From Dermacentor variabilis (taxonomy: Eukaryota; Arthropoda; Arachnida; Ixodida; Ixodidae), in contig NC_134572.1 in NCBI RefSeq assembly GCF_050947875.1, positions 159,671,105 through 159,735,104 on the forward strand: a stretch of 64,000 nucleotides of DNA, in the 5' to 3' direction. The translations under genes were made by a program, and so were the position numbers. Within the stretch, counting starts at the first letter, position 1; every line of letters starts with the position of its first letter. The notes under the pieces are model-generated. The model ran no database searches, was not told where the DNA came from, and was given only the letters and a program-made list of their open reading frames with translations. Below, one piece after another: positions 1 through 12,279 of the stretch.

Positions 1-1219
1 AATTGCACTTAGAAAGCAACACTCACCACGTGTAATTACTCTCGGTATTCTAGACAATTATTTTTGTATGCGATGCTCTGAAAACAGTTGAATGATAAAA
101 TAGAAGCAAGGCGAGTCATTGCTATACAACAAACTTGCAATAAGAAATAAGCTTCAATGAACCAGCAAATAAATATATACAGTAGTCTGTGTGCATGTGC
201 AAACACTAGAGTCAGTTTCCTTTTCTGGTATTTTTAGTATGGAACTCTATAGCTTCGAATGCACACTATGAGACCGTTGTTTTTGTGTTACTTCTGAAAC
301 ATGAGCCTTCAAGCAACCATTAAGAGAAAGAGTACTAAAAATAACAATTGAAGATGCGAGTTGTAATAGCATTTACAAGCGTGATGGGGAAGTTGTGTCA
401 GTTCGTAAAATCATTATTTTTCATATTATGGTGCTGCAAGGTTGACCTTACTGGATTTCTTGAATGGTGAAGATGCCACTGATACTGTGTTTAGTGAAAT
501 CTGAGGAACTAACTTCTTGCAAAATTTTTCATAAAATTAAGTGAGGGAAACTTGCATAGATCTAGAAGCAAATCAGATAAAGAAAGGTGGACTTCATATT
601 TGAAATAAGTATGTGAAATTAGGTTTATTTGCAAGTTTACAGTGCCATAACTTGAAGAATAAAGATTTAGAAAATTTATTTTTGTCTAAGACCCAACTTA
701 AGAGGAAATGCAAGTCACAACATCCAGGACGTATACTATGTATGAGCAGTGTTACAGATTCTATCCCTAATGCTGCACCTATTTCTATATCTCACAGGTT
801 ATTCCTGTGGGATTGTGACTGTGATGTGCTGCCGCCGACACAAACTGCATGTGGAAGAATATTCACTGCAGCAAGAGATTCTAACTACAGTTTCCTTTAT
901 GCAGAAAAGTGATCAATACTAAGTGGCAATTGCAAAGGTCAAATGTCTTAAGAGTTGATGGACCATGTCTCATACCAGGGCTAAGGTTATGGTTAGGTGA
1001 TACAAACTGCATGTTTCACCAGCAACTGCGAATCGCATGCATTTTAATGTCTCACAGTTCTACCTGTACGTAATAAACACATATACTGAATACAATAAGC
1101 TTAGGTCACTGGGGTACCTGAGATTCAACCTGGAATGAAGTTGTTACCTGCTGCCACAAACTCTAATGACAGCTGTCACAAAGGTTTTCAAAGTGGTGCT
1201 TCTTCTCAAATAACAACAT

Positions 1220-1444
1220 CAAGCACATTTGTATAATAATATATATATAATATTTGGGGTTTTACGTGCCAAAACCACTTTCTGATTATGAGGCACGCCG
1301 TAGTGGAGGACTCCGGAAATTTTGACCACCTGGGGTTCTTTAACGTGCACCTAAATCTAAGCACACGGGTGTTTTCGCATTTCGCCCCCATCGAAATGCG
1401 GCCGCCGTGGCCAGGATTCGATCCCGCGACCCAAGCACATTTGT
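1220..1444 (-). mobile_element. Ruka SINE, 5'-truncated, with 13-bp target-site duplication
   Basis: Reverse-orientation copy (element 1233-1431) running from the SINE 3' end (GGGGTTTTACGTGCCAAAAC) to within the tRNA-like head (GGATTCGATCCCGCG). CAAGCACATTTGT flanks both sides at 1220-1232 and 1432-1444. Ruka is a tRNA-related, non-autonomous retroelement of ixodid ticks moved by LINE machinery. Confidence 0.9.
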
Positions 1445-2236
1445 GACACCATAGAATGTTCACTGAAAAATTCAACAACCCCTTGATTGCCCTTGTACAT
1501 AAATGCATCAGCTCGTCTTATGAAACCAGATATAACAGCATGTGTCCACTATCAGAAGCAACCAAAGGATACAACAGTAAACACACCTGAAGGTTAGCTT
1601 GCATGCATACACCAGCGAATTACCTCTTATCAGAACAACTGGAAATTGAGAAAGTTAGTACAGAAATTTAGTACAGAAAAGCAGGCATTCATTCATTCCT
1701 TCACTGTATTATTGCTAAGAGCCAGTGAACAGCAAGAGGCCTTAGTAATGGGGCAGCGAATAAAATTTAAGATAGATAACAAACTAAAAGCACAAATTTT
1801 TCGGAAACTCAAATAAGGCATAAAAAAATCAGGTAAAGTACAAACAAATGGACAAAAAATAAAGATGTCAAGATGTAAAACACTGTGCTGAGTTAGGACG
1901 CGTATTATGGGGCTGAGGTTGCATGAGTTGCGGACGTAAAAAATGCTATGGTTTTGCGAGCCTGGTAGTGGCACAGGAAAAACAAATGCCAATGTCTAGT
2001 TCTCGAGTGAGACCTGTACGTGCATATTTTGTATAAAAACACATGATCACAATATTTTCGGTGCACTACAAGTGAAGTGACACTGAACTTATGCAAAACA
2101 TGCTCATAGTCGTAATATTTCCACCAAGGGAAAAAGCCATAACGCAGACAAACGAGGTGCCTTTGTACGACATCAATATTTTCTGGCAGTAGTTATGTTT
2201 GTCATTCCCGGCTAGTGAGGAAAACTTGAGCTTTGT

Positions 2237-2302
2237 GCGGACAAGTGAGATAGGACAACACAAACACTGTTGTGTTGTCCTTCTTGTTAGACTTTTTTGC
2301 AC
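2237..2302. repeat. Hairpin repeat of the GGACAACAC family
   Basis: Inner arms AGGACAACACAA (2252-2263) and TTGTGTTGTCCT (2270-2281) pair perfectly around a 6-nt loop; outer arms extend imperfectly to 2237 and 2302. The core matches hairpins near 8643, 32860 and 42600. Confidence 0.6.
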
Positions 2303-3614
2303 CACCTCCCTTTCTGTACCCCCTTTATTTTCCCTGCACTTGAACGTGTATGCACATGTATTTTGTTCACTAGTAGTTACATCAACTCACTTCACTTAAC
2401 CAGATACGCAGCACATACCAGCTGCCACTGCTACAATCTCGAACAAAATTCAGTGCTTGTACATCACACCAGATTCTAGGCAGCTGCACCTCTTTTCATG
2501 TGATTAGAAATGAGAACCCGCATGAAATACCCTTCGCAGATGTATGGCAATCTGACAACTGATACCTCAGAGACAGCAAAGCTGCACAGGCAAGTTCGCA
2601 CACCCTTTGGAAATACTATTTCTCGCCCGATTAGTGCATTCAAAATGCCGCATTCTGAGCACGGGCAGCCGTACAAACACTTAGCTGACCTCCAATGTGG
2701 AGCTAGTATAATGCAACACGAAAAACAAAAATTACTTTACTAGTAAAGAAAAAACTATGCATATAAATTGTCGTCCATTTGAATAGGATATTGCAAGAGA
2801 ACTTTTATTTTAAGGTAACTGATTTTCCCATTTCGAAGCAAATTCAGCGCTCTGACACACATTATATTGCATTTGCACGTGACATCGATCGCGCCATTGC
2901 ATGCCAGCTTTCACTGCAAAAAAAACCTGTTGTGGAACTCCGTCTTAACGGCTTTGCTGTAAAAGATGACAGAGATGATGAAGGTGACAGGACAAGCACT
3001 AAGCTTGACAGCCGTTAGTTTAACTGCAAAGTAACACGTTACGCCTGCACCAAATCACCACAACTATATCTGACTTGATCAAACTTTCATGTGTTACGCT
3101 TGCTCCAGAAACTTGCCCTTGTTTATCAGTGAGCATATTAGATAATGAGTCAAGACACAGACCTAAAGCCATGCACTTAAAATCTGGTGTGCTTCCGGAA
3201 GCTCACATTCCAGGGTTATCGTTCCTTTCCCAGTAACAAGCACACACTATTTGAAATTCGGGATGCAGTGCTGTCTGTTACGCTGACCGATTACAAATGC
3301 ATGTCTTTACATCTGCGCACGAAATTTCGTTCGGTCAGATGTGGTTGACACAGTTTAAGTGGAGGTGTCAAATGTTAACTCGTGCATAAGCTAACAATTA
3401 TTATAAGTGCACCATTTGTGCTCCACCTTTTTATCTCTGTTCTGATCATTTTTACTCAGCTTTCTTATGTTTTATGGCCTGGCGTACGAACAGGCCACAC
3501 TACGCACCCTACTCAGCTGTTCTTCATAGGTTGCCTCTGCTGTCGACAGATGCATCAGTTATTTAAGAAAAAATTTTTTTCAATGATACCAGTAAAAACA
3601 TTTATGGCCTCTTA

Positions 3615-3757
3615 AAATCTACTCTTAAAAGGGAGTAGATTTTAAACTTTTATTTTACATTCAACAAACTGCAGAAAATTCGGTGCAGTGCTTACCAAGG
3701 AAAATTATTTCTCCATTTCCATGTATCTAGATAGGAGCTCCTGAGGGAAAGCTACCT
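3615..3757 (+). mobile_element. Fragment of the TTAA foldback element plus a small palindrome
   Basis: 3615-3644 is a palindrome (AAAATCTACTC / GAGTAGATTTT). About 3645-3757 matches the terminal 115 bp of the full foldback copy at 5374-6105 (GTGCAGTGCTTACCAAGGAA, ATGTATCTAGATAGGAGC, AGCTACCTC). Confidence 0.6.
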
Positions 3758-4701
3758 CATCAGTCTAAACCCATTGGTTGCCAAAGCCGGCGAATCGCTG
3801 GATGCAAAAAAGCAGGAGCCACATTGTCATCCCAGCAACGTGCCAGGTGGGATGCACTGCTGGCTTAAAAACCTATTCGTAGATGGCATGACAGCCAATA
3901 TACATTGGAAAAGTTTGGTAATGTCATCGGCAGGTGGCGCTAAGTGTCCATTTCACAGTGCTTTGATTTTAAACATTTTTTTGTTGATATCTTTAGAATG
4001 TTTGCACAGTCATAATGTTCATTCCAACACCTACGCGTCTTCAAGCAGCGCTGTGGGTGCAATGACAGATTCCACCAAACTCTTGCAAACCAACTCCATC
4101 GTGTCAGTGCAAATTGTGCAGTGCAAGGAGGAAAAAAAAAAAGGACGACAGGTGAAAGTATGAAAATTGTGAAGCTACTCGTCACATGCCTGGTGTTTTC
4201 AAGCTTTACCACACAAAAAGCGAATCTGTTGACTGACAGTTACGGTTCTGAGCTGAACGTAGTGCAGCTTCATGTTGTGAACAAAACTTATCCATTTGCA
4301 TATTTTCAGCGTTCATTACCGCAGACTCTGTGCATAACGAGCGCTGCAGCAGAAGTTTAGGTGGTGTGCATGTGTGAGGCAAGAATAATCAAAACGGTGG
4401 GGCCATGCACTGCTTCATTCCAATTCGGTGGCCAATGGGTTAAGGTGCCCAAAAGACGCACAGAGCAATTTTCCTTGTCCCTGTTTTCCACGTCCAGTGC
4501 AGGGTGACAATTGTCCCAATGACGTTAACAAAGGGTCCGCTATGCGTACTCCTCTCTAGAGAAACAGAAGACGAGTGCTTGAAGTAAAACAGTGAAGACA
4601 AAACAAAAGTTCTCTGTTCTTCCTAACACTTGCTGGGAAGGGCTTTTTGCAAATCACATCACCGCCTTTTAGAGCTTTTAAAATTTGCAACAAGGTCCAC
4701 G

Positions 4702-5220
4702 TTAGAGGGACACTAAAGAGATATGTAAGCCGAGCTGTATTAGTAAATCACCTTCCTAGAATACCAGAGAAAAGCCAATGTTTAAGCGAGAATAGCTTTT
4801 AATAAGCCAGAAGTTATGCAAAAGTGAAAGGCAGGTGGCAATGCTGACTCGACGTACCCTCGCAATGATGTCATAAATTTTGATGATGTATGCTTGGGCC
4901 TAGCTGAGTTAATTGCTATCATAAAAGCTGAAGTACATTGTATTGTACTGGAGCCAGACGGAAACATGGCCAGTTTCAAGAACTTTTACTGCGTCAGAAT
5001 GGCAAAAATATGAGCAGACAATTTTGAAATCTATGATGCCATACTGACCTACCAGTGCTGGGGTTTCAAGGCAAAAGTTTTTAAAAAATCGAAGTTCGGG
5101 CGTCCCCCCACTTCCTTTCTCCTAGTAATCAGCCTCTTACTATGAAGCTTACGAAAATAAACTTTTGGAAGAATACCTTCTTGGTTTAAATTGGTTCAGT
5201 GTTTCTTTTTAGTGTTCGTT
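4702..5220. mobile_element. Inverted-repeat element with GACACTAAAG ends
   Basis: Left end reads AGGGACACTAAAGAGATATG and the right end, reversed, reads CGAACACTAAAAAGAAACAC. A related left end lies near 15168 (GCGACACTAAAGATCAG). About 520 bp with no coding sequence, so a non-autonomous DNA element is likely; exact limits are uncertain. Confidence 0.5.
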
Positions 5221-5373
5221 CAGGAAAGTTTAAGTCAAGTGAAACACAAAAAGCCTCTCCCATGTTTAATGAGGAAAAAAGAAAGGAAGCAAATATTCCC
5301 GATAATCAAAAGCAGCGTGCAGGTTACATGCATTGTGTAAAAGGGCAACACATTTGTAGATTTCAGTGCATGC

Positions 5374-6105
5374 TTAAGAGGAAGCTTTAGCTCGGGCCCA
5401 ACTCCGACGCGGCCTATTCAAATACATGTAAAACGCAAAAACGTTTTTATGAGATAACCCCTGGACCGATTTTGATGAGATTTGTTGCATTTGAAAGAGA
5501 AAGTTAAATTCTAGTGACTGTTGGAAGCGCAATTTCGATTTAGGACTTGAATTTTCTTAAAACGATTTTCAAATATTTGACCGTTTGAAAAAAATAGAAG
5601 CACGAAGTTTACAAATTTATAGCTCTGCATCAAGAACTGATATCGCGGTTCTGTAAACGGCATCCATTAGATCATTCAAAGCGGACAAATTCAATATGTC
5701 ATTTTACATCTTACGTGAATTTGTTGCGTTAGTTACAATGGTTTTGCAAAAGTTGTATTTCCCTATGATTAAATTTTTTTACATTCATGTGTAACATATC
5801 AATTTTGTCCGCTTTAGACGTACTATTAGATGCGATTCACAGAATTGTATTATCATTTTTAGTGGTTGAGTTACAGAGTTGTAAACTTGATAGTTTCGTT
5901 TTTTGAAAATTTACGATTTTCACCAATTTTTAATAAAAGATTGACGACCTAACTCAAAAATCCGAAACCAACAGTCACTAGATTTTAAGTTTTTCTTTTA
6001 AATGCAACAAACCTCGTCAAATTTGGTGCAGTGGTTGCCGAGAAAAACGAATTCTCCTTTTACATGTATTTAGATAGGAGCACTCGAGCTAAAGCTTCCT
6101 CTTAA
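5374..6105 (+). mobile_element. TTAA-bounded foldback element, copy A (full length)
   Basis: 732 bp beginning TTAAGAGGAAGCTTTAGCTC and ending with its reverse complement. The two halves are imperfect inverted copies of one another along the whole length, meeting near TTTTGCAAAA at about 5745. There is no coding sequence. About 90% identical to copy C (46831-47563) in the opposite orientation. TTAA at both ends is consistent with TTAA-specific insertion as in piggyBac-type elements; that placement is inference. Confidence 0.8.
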
Positions 6106-6842
6106 TAGGAGGCTCTAGCTCAGAGACAACTCATATTACTCCACTCAATTATTACATGCAGAATGCATAAATGTTGTTATGAGACAACTGCTGGACTGAT
6201 TTTTCGTTAAAGTTGATGCCTTTGAGAGTGAGTTAAGTTCTAGGAACTTGAGGCAGCAGAATTTTGATTTAGGGCCTCAAATTTCTTGACCAGAATTGCC
6301 ACTAATCAGTAATTTAAGAAATATATATATAAGCACAATGTTAACAAATTTTTTTGACTCTGCACCAAAAACAGACATCACAGTTCTGCAAACAGCACAT
6401 GTTACAGCGTTTCAAGCAGAGAAATCTGACACATAAATTTTCAGCTTACGTTTTACAATCTTTACAAGGGTTAACGAAAAGTCCTACTTGGAAATTAGAG
6501 GTGTATTTGATAGTGGTGTATCAAATTTGTCACATCACATCAAGCTTGTCCTCTTAGATGCATTATTAGGTGCAGTTTACAGAATTGTGACATTATCCTT
6601 CATTGTTAGGTGCCAGAGCCATAAAGTTGTTAGCTTCGTTTTTCTGAAATATTGCAGTTTCCAACAGCTAAAATGAACTTGTGGCATAAATTGAAAATCC
6701 ACTTTCTACAGTTGCTAGATTTTCACTTTTCCCTTTAAATGCCACAAACCTCATCAAAACTGGTACAATGATTACCGAGAAAAACGGTTTCTCCATTCCA
6801 ATGTATTTGAATGGGAGGTCCCGAAATAAACCTTTCTCTTAA
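6102..6842 (+). mobile_element. TTAA foldback element, copy B (diverged, abutting copy A)
   Basis: Starts at the very TTAA that ends copy A (TTAATAGGAGGCTCTAGCTC) and ends TTCTCTTAA at 6842. It is a much more diverged full-length copy. Sharing one TTAA suggests that one copy inserted at the other's edge. Confidence 0.7.
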
Positions 6843-6859
6843 AATGACTTGTTAGTGTA

Positions 6860-7900
6860 AGGGGTGTGCGAATACTCCCATTTTGAGCTGAATAGCCAAT
6901 GTTTGAATAATTTGATTCACGAATCGAGTATCAAGTATTCAGTTTCTCAAACATTCCATTGCGAATGAACGGGCCGTGGCCAATGCCTTGACACATACAA
7001 TCTCATCGGTACAAAGTTTGACCAGGTCGACTGGACCGATCGATAAGTGGACTGAGAGAACAGCAAAAGCAGCGCGCATGGAAAGTATGGAAGCATGTGC
7101 GAAGATCGGGCTGATCGGACACCGGAAGGCGCGCTGATCATATCGTTGATTCATGCAATTGGGAGCTCCCTGCCCACATGTGAGCATGCAGACGAACTTC
7201 GAACACGTGCTTGCAGTAGTTGCCGGCCTGCTGGCATCATGCAAACTTGCAGTGGGCCTCCCAATTTGAAAAATCTTTGCAGTCGGTACCAATGACCCTG
7301 CAGAGCGGTGCCAAGCAACGTGGTGTGCATTCCCAGCTTTAGCGTGTAGTGCAGATTGTCCTTATAACCACCTGACGATAACCCATAGAAACCACCTGTC
7401 ACAAATATGGGAAAGAAAGCTGCCCGTTTTCTGGAAGAAAATGGCTAAGCAATGCTTTCTAAGCAATAGAGGGTTGCCATTAAGTGCAGTATATATATGA
7501 CCTACTATTAAACTGAAAGCCCCATTGGTGCTTAGGACAACTTCACTATTTTCGCAGCTTCAGAGGTAACAAAGCACTTAATTCTATTCGACGGAAGTTT
7601 TATCAATAAAAAGATATTTTACAGACCTTCATATACGAACTCAATTGTTATCAGTGCTCTAATACTAATTTGATGTTCCCTTCAATAAAAGTAGAGTTTA
7701 CTATACATCTCGATACCTATGCGCCTAAGTTACTGATAGCCAGCTACATTCTTGTTACATAATGTGAGTAGTATCTTCAGCACGTGCAGCGCCGTGCTTT
7801 GTGCACAAAATTTGTGAGCATAAACGTTTGTGCTAAATTTTCTGATATTCGATTCAATATCCGATTTGAAATCTACTATTCGGTATTCGCACGCCCCTAC
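6860..7900. mobile_element. hAT-like element, AGGGGTGTGCGAATA ends, copy 1
   Basis: Left end AGGGGTGTGCGAATACTC and right end, reversed, GTAGGGGCGTGCGAATACCG. Subterminal sequence is rich in ATTCGAAT-like motifs. The interior contains a short GC-richer segment (7000-7300) without a convincing protein. No clear target duplication. Superfamily is inferred from copy 2. Confidence 0.6.
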
Positions 7901-8642
7901 TTATTAATGAACATGCTGTCCAAATGTACTTTGATGACAAATTACTCTGCCTGCTAACCTTTGTAAAGATGTAATGCAAGATTCATTCCCCTTTACAAAC
8001 GACACAGATTAATTTTGTTTGTACTGTCATGTCAAGGTCTTACATGCCTGCTGTTTTGCATATTGCACTTTGGGCTAATGTATTAATTACTCATTGAAGA
8101 CCTTGCAAACAGGGACACAGTAATCATAAATAAGGAACTAAAAAATAAGCCTAAAGCTTTCAAGAAGTACTTGCACAAAAAATTTGTACCTCTCTTTCTT
8201 TATTAGATGGTTGCTGATTCTGTAATGACGGTATAGTGCAAGAATTCCTTGAATGTGCAACAAATAATTAATTATATCCTATTTAATGCAACCAGTTCAA
8301 AATGCATGCCGGAAGCAGTGCAGTATGCTAACACATGCGTTGATGGGCCTGCTTTTTAAATCACAAAATCGACGGTAGAGGTGACGTGATATCGTTCTAC
8401 ATTCTACTGCAGCAGCATCTGAGTGAGCCACATGGGCCCTATCTAGAAAACCATCTGTGATGGGTACAAAGTCTAGGCACACCAAGGGCTGATGGCTTCC
8501 TGTGCACTGTGTTCTCACCGCTTATTTCGCATTGAAGCGAGAAATGCAGCACGAAAGGCAATTCGCTCCCTGCTGCTGAAGCTCATCCTGACGCTAGTGT
8601 TCTGAGAGCGAGTGTCCATGGTCTTATTAGAACAAAGAAAAA

Positions 8643-8744
8643 CTGCGCAAAAAAGAACAAGACAGAGAAAGAACCACACGACACAGGCGCAGTGTCGTGC
8701 CTGTGTCGTGTGGTTCTTTCTCTGTCTTGTTCTTTTTTGCGCAG
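8643..8744. repeat. Perfect 46-bp-arm hairpin
   Basis: 8643-8688 (CTGCGCAAAAAAGAACAAGA...) and 8699-8744 are exact reverse complements separated by a 10-nt loop. Perfect arms this long imply a recent origin. Core words (GACACAGG, AAGAAC) match related hairpins near 2252, 32880 and 42610. Confidence 0.9.
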
Positions 8745-9601
8745 CTTTTCATTGTTCTCATAATGTCATACCAAGTAGTCCCTCACCGTACGCTTCTAGT
8801 GTCCATGGTCATTGAGTGAAATGTGTTCTTGTTTGCTTGTGCGTGGGTGGGACACCATGCCTGTCAATTTAATTAGTCAGTGAATGTTAACGAGATTATG
8901 CGGCCGATAAAGCTACTGTCCTTACTTTATATGGCTGTCTCATAATTTGCTATCGCAAACGATGCTTCGCTTTTCAGGCGAAACTGCAACTTGTTTTGTC
9001 AACGTGCTCACAGCATTGCCCCATTTAGTGTGCATTTTGAATTCATCACATTAAAAGATAGCATAAATCATCATTTGTTGCTTGTTTGAAGACTAGAAGC
9101 CTCGTTATAAGGTTAGTAGCTGCTTAGCAAAAAAAAAAAGAAAACTAGACAAACATTTTGTGTCAGTACTCCCTTAATGAGTGACAAATAAAGCATGTAA
9201 TTCACAAAAGAAAGAAGAAAGATCAGTCTGACAGCAAGAAAAGCAAGAGAAGCAACAGTTCTTTTTTTTTTCCAGCTAAGGACCACGTCAAATAGCACCA
9301 GACACGACAACACGCTCAACCACAAGCACCAAACACAGCCCTGCAATGACTTCACGAAACTATACCACAAGCCCCACACGAGAAAGCCCCATGACGACGA
9401 CAACACGAAGCACGTTTCTTTCGTACGGCCTTACTCACTTCCTGGACGCGCACTTACGCGAGTCTTGGCAAACCGATTCCTTGGAAATGTGGTAGTCTGA
9501 GGGATCAAATTGACACTCTGCAGGGCCAAGACAGTTATTCACATGGCCGTTACAATGCAAACATTACACGCACAAATGAACAGAACACACACAGGCGAAT
9601 T

Positions 9602-10216
9602 CAAGAGCAGTGTTGCCAACCCTAAAGGAATTTCCCTAGATTTATGGATTTTGAGCACTGTTTAGAAAAAAGAGGGAGATTAATGTTAACCTAGGGAACT
9701 TTGAAAACATTGCACCGAGCTTTCAAGCCATGGCTACTAAGTGTTAAATCTAGACTATTTCCTATGTCAATGTCTTTATTGTTTATGTGAATGCATTTTA
9801 ATTCTTACTACATTTTTTTATCGATGTCGTGAAAGTTCATAGAGAATGCTAACTGTCTCTACACTTCAAAGGCATAGGAGATACATACTTAAGAGATGTT
9901 TTCTTTTATTCCTTTCCATTCATCAAGCTTTGTGTGAACAAATGCTCTTCAAAGCATGCCTGCACATGGCTCGTGGCATCATTTTAGAATACTTTTGAAA
10001 TTATATCGGTACAATTAAATGCTTGAAAATGAGTGACGAGAAATTGAACTATAAGATCAGCTATTATTCTGCATAAAAAATCATAACTTTACGCAAACCC
10101 CAGAAACACAGAAGTACAAGTTCATTAAAAAAATCTGCACTATTCTAGGGACATTTTCCTAGACCTCCCTACAGTTAATGTAAAAATGGCTCCAGAGGTT
10201 GGCAGCACTGCTCAAG
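9602..10216. mobile_element. Inverted-repeat element AGCAGTGTTGCCAACC with CAAG duplication
   Basis: Element 9606-10212 (607 bp): AGCAGTGTTGCCAACC at the left and GGTTGGCAGCACTGCT at the right, 15 of 16 bases inverted matches. CAAG flanks both sides (9602-9605, 10213-10216). AT-rich, non-coding interior. A non-autonomous DNA transposon is likely; superfamily unknown. Confidence 0.7.
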
Positions 10217-10973
10217 CAGCACGGCGACAATTAGAACACCTTAATGAGACAGGCGAAACAAAGAGCAAATGATGACAGGTAATTTGCCTATCTACCAAAA
10301 ATATTGAAGAGAATGGCTATACAATGGTCTGCTTTCTTTTTTTTTCGTGTGTGCATGCTTGATTTCTCTTTATTCAGAGCATTAATACTGATCTGAACAA
10401 TTCATTAAGCATTAATTACTAGTCCACAGATAACCTTAACGTGATAGAGGAAATGGCTGTATTTTTCACTACACTTCACAGGTGAAGTTAATCATGCAGA
10501 TGTCCTATAAGTAAATGAAACGAGCAGCTCGTTAAATTTTACGTACATGCTCATGCACATAACAAGGTCACCAACAAAAATGCAAATCACTGCTGTAGAC
10601 CCCACAATGAAAATGCGACAAAAATTTGGCAGTGCAGCTCTTTTGACATGTATGAACTCAAATCATGCAGACAGGCTTTAATTTGTCGATTAACAAATAG
10701 ATAACATGCAGTCAACACACGTTAATGCAGCACTCATATTTAAATCTTTTACTCCGACCCTGTTCAAATACTCAAAGGCCGCTAAATTCCCAAAGGTTTT
10801 TGTTCACAAAAATAATTTGCTAATGGCCATCTGCTTTCACTAGTAATGTAAGTTACCATGATTGACTAACAGCTGTCCATACAAAACATTCTAGCATACA
10901 GTCTGCTTCGCAAACGAGGATCCTCAACAGTGCCCAATATTACTAAAGAAAGAAGTGAAATTTTTAGCCAATG

Positions 10974-11203
10974 ACCCCGTAGCAGCATCGACGTCGAGGA
11001 AGGTGAGGAGAACGGCGGCTGGCTAGGGACAGGCCATTGCCTAGGAAGTGAAGCAGGCACGCGGCTCAGATCACGCGCGACCGGCGCGAGGAGGCTGCAA
11101 GATTTATCCGCTGAGGAATGGCCATCAGCTAGGGTCTTCTGCTGAGTAAACATATGCTCCTGTTCATTGTGGCTCCCTGTCATCACTCATTTGTCACGCC
11201 ACA
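10974..11203 (+). repeat. 5' LTR of the Gypsy relic
   Basis: Aligns over its length with 13855-14085 (shared CTGGCTAG.GACAGGCCATTGC, GGCTCAGATCACGCGCG, CTTCTGCTGAGTAAA). The first few bases of the LTR are uncertain. Confidence 0.8.
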
Positions 11204-11222
11204 AGATTGGTGACCACAGACA

Positions 11223-11885
11223 TTGGACATGGCTTATGATAACCGCAATGCTTCCAATCATCAGCGCAGAACCACTGTCACTGATGACAGCGACCTAACA
11301 AACGCTGCACCACAGCGCGACGTGGCTGCTCTTTCGCTGAGGTTACCCCAGTACTGCCCAGCGGACCCCCAACTCTGGATCACTCAAGTAAACAGCCAGT
11401 CCGCCATTGCGCAAATCACATCGCAGACTCAAAAATTCAACCATCTTGTATCCTCGCTGCCGCCTGAGATTGCCACTGAGCTTCGCGACCTGATCCTTCA
11501 ACCCCCGGCGGCAGACCCTTCTGACATCCTCACGAGCGAACTCCACAAAAGCACGACAATCTCATAACAGCGACGGCTACAGCAGTTTCTCCAAACTGAA
11601 GAGCTCGGGTATCGAAAACCTTTGCAGCTCCTGCGTTGTTTTCAACTGCTCCTTGGAGACAAGGCAACCTCCTTCAATCAAAGTTTGCTTCGAGAATTGT
11701 TCCTACAACGTTTGCCCATCTCCGTCTGCATGGTTATGGAGACCGCTAGCAGTCTGCCCGTGCCCCAGCTATCCCAACTTGCCAACTCCGTCATAGAAGC
11801 ATGCATCAAGTCCCACGATTTCACTTGTGGAACATTCAGATGCATCCACTGTGCCACTCTTGCCCGCCGTGCAAAGCCTGCATGA
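11223..11885 (+). pseudogene. Gypsy gag remnant
   Basis: One frame from 11229 reads a capsid-like protein: LSLRLPQYCPADPQLWITQV, SQTQKFNHLVSSLPPEIATE and later LLRELFLQRLPISVCMVMET, typical of arthropod Gypsy gag. An in-frame TAA at about 11564 breaks it, and the frame ends near 11885. No zinc knuckle is seen. Not functional. Confidence 0.8.
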
Positions 11886-12146
11886 TGAATTCCACAAGGA
11901 GAGCTGCAAACTGTCAGACAGGATCGCTGCTCTATCTACTCGATGCCAGCTCTCTTCGTCGTACCGCCACTCTTTCTCGCACAGCCGCTCGCCATCCTCA
12001 TCAAGGCAAGGCGAATGCTGGTACCATCGTAGCTTCGGTAATGCAGCGGGAAAGTGCACAGCACCCTGTAGTTCTCAGGGAAACTCCCTGCAGCACCACA
12101 AGAAGCGGCGAGTGGTGCTCGTGCCAAAGACAGCCGCTTATTCTTT

Positions 12147-12240
12147 GTGACTGACAAAACCACGGACCTGCGTTTTCTCGTGGATACTGGTGCAAAGGTC
12201 AGTGTCATCCCATCCTCAGCTGTGATTGCATTCCCTTGCA
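12147..12240 (+). pseudogene. Gypsy aspartic protease remnant
   Basis: LRFLVDTGAKVSVIPSSA carries the retroviral-type protease motif with the catalytic DTG intact. The frame runs into unrelated sequence at the reverse-transcriptase deletion immediately afterwards. Confidence 0.75.
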
Positions 12241-12279
12241 TTCTTTTCTCGGAAGCTCTCATCCACGGAGACTCCATAC

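Noticed and set aside
2476..2743. Possible coding exon near 2480-2740 on either strand
   Set aside because: No splice sites in suitable phase and no recognisable motif; does not continue E-Syt.
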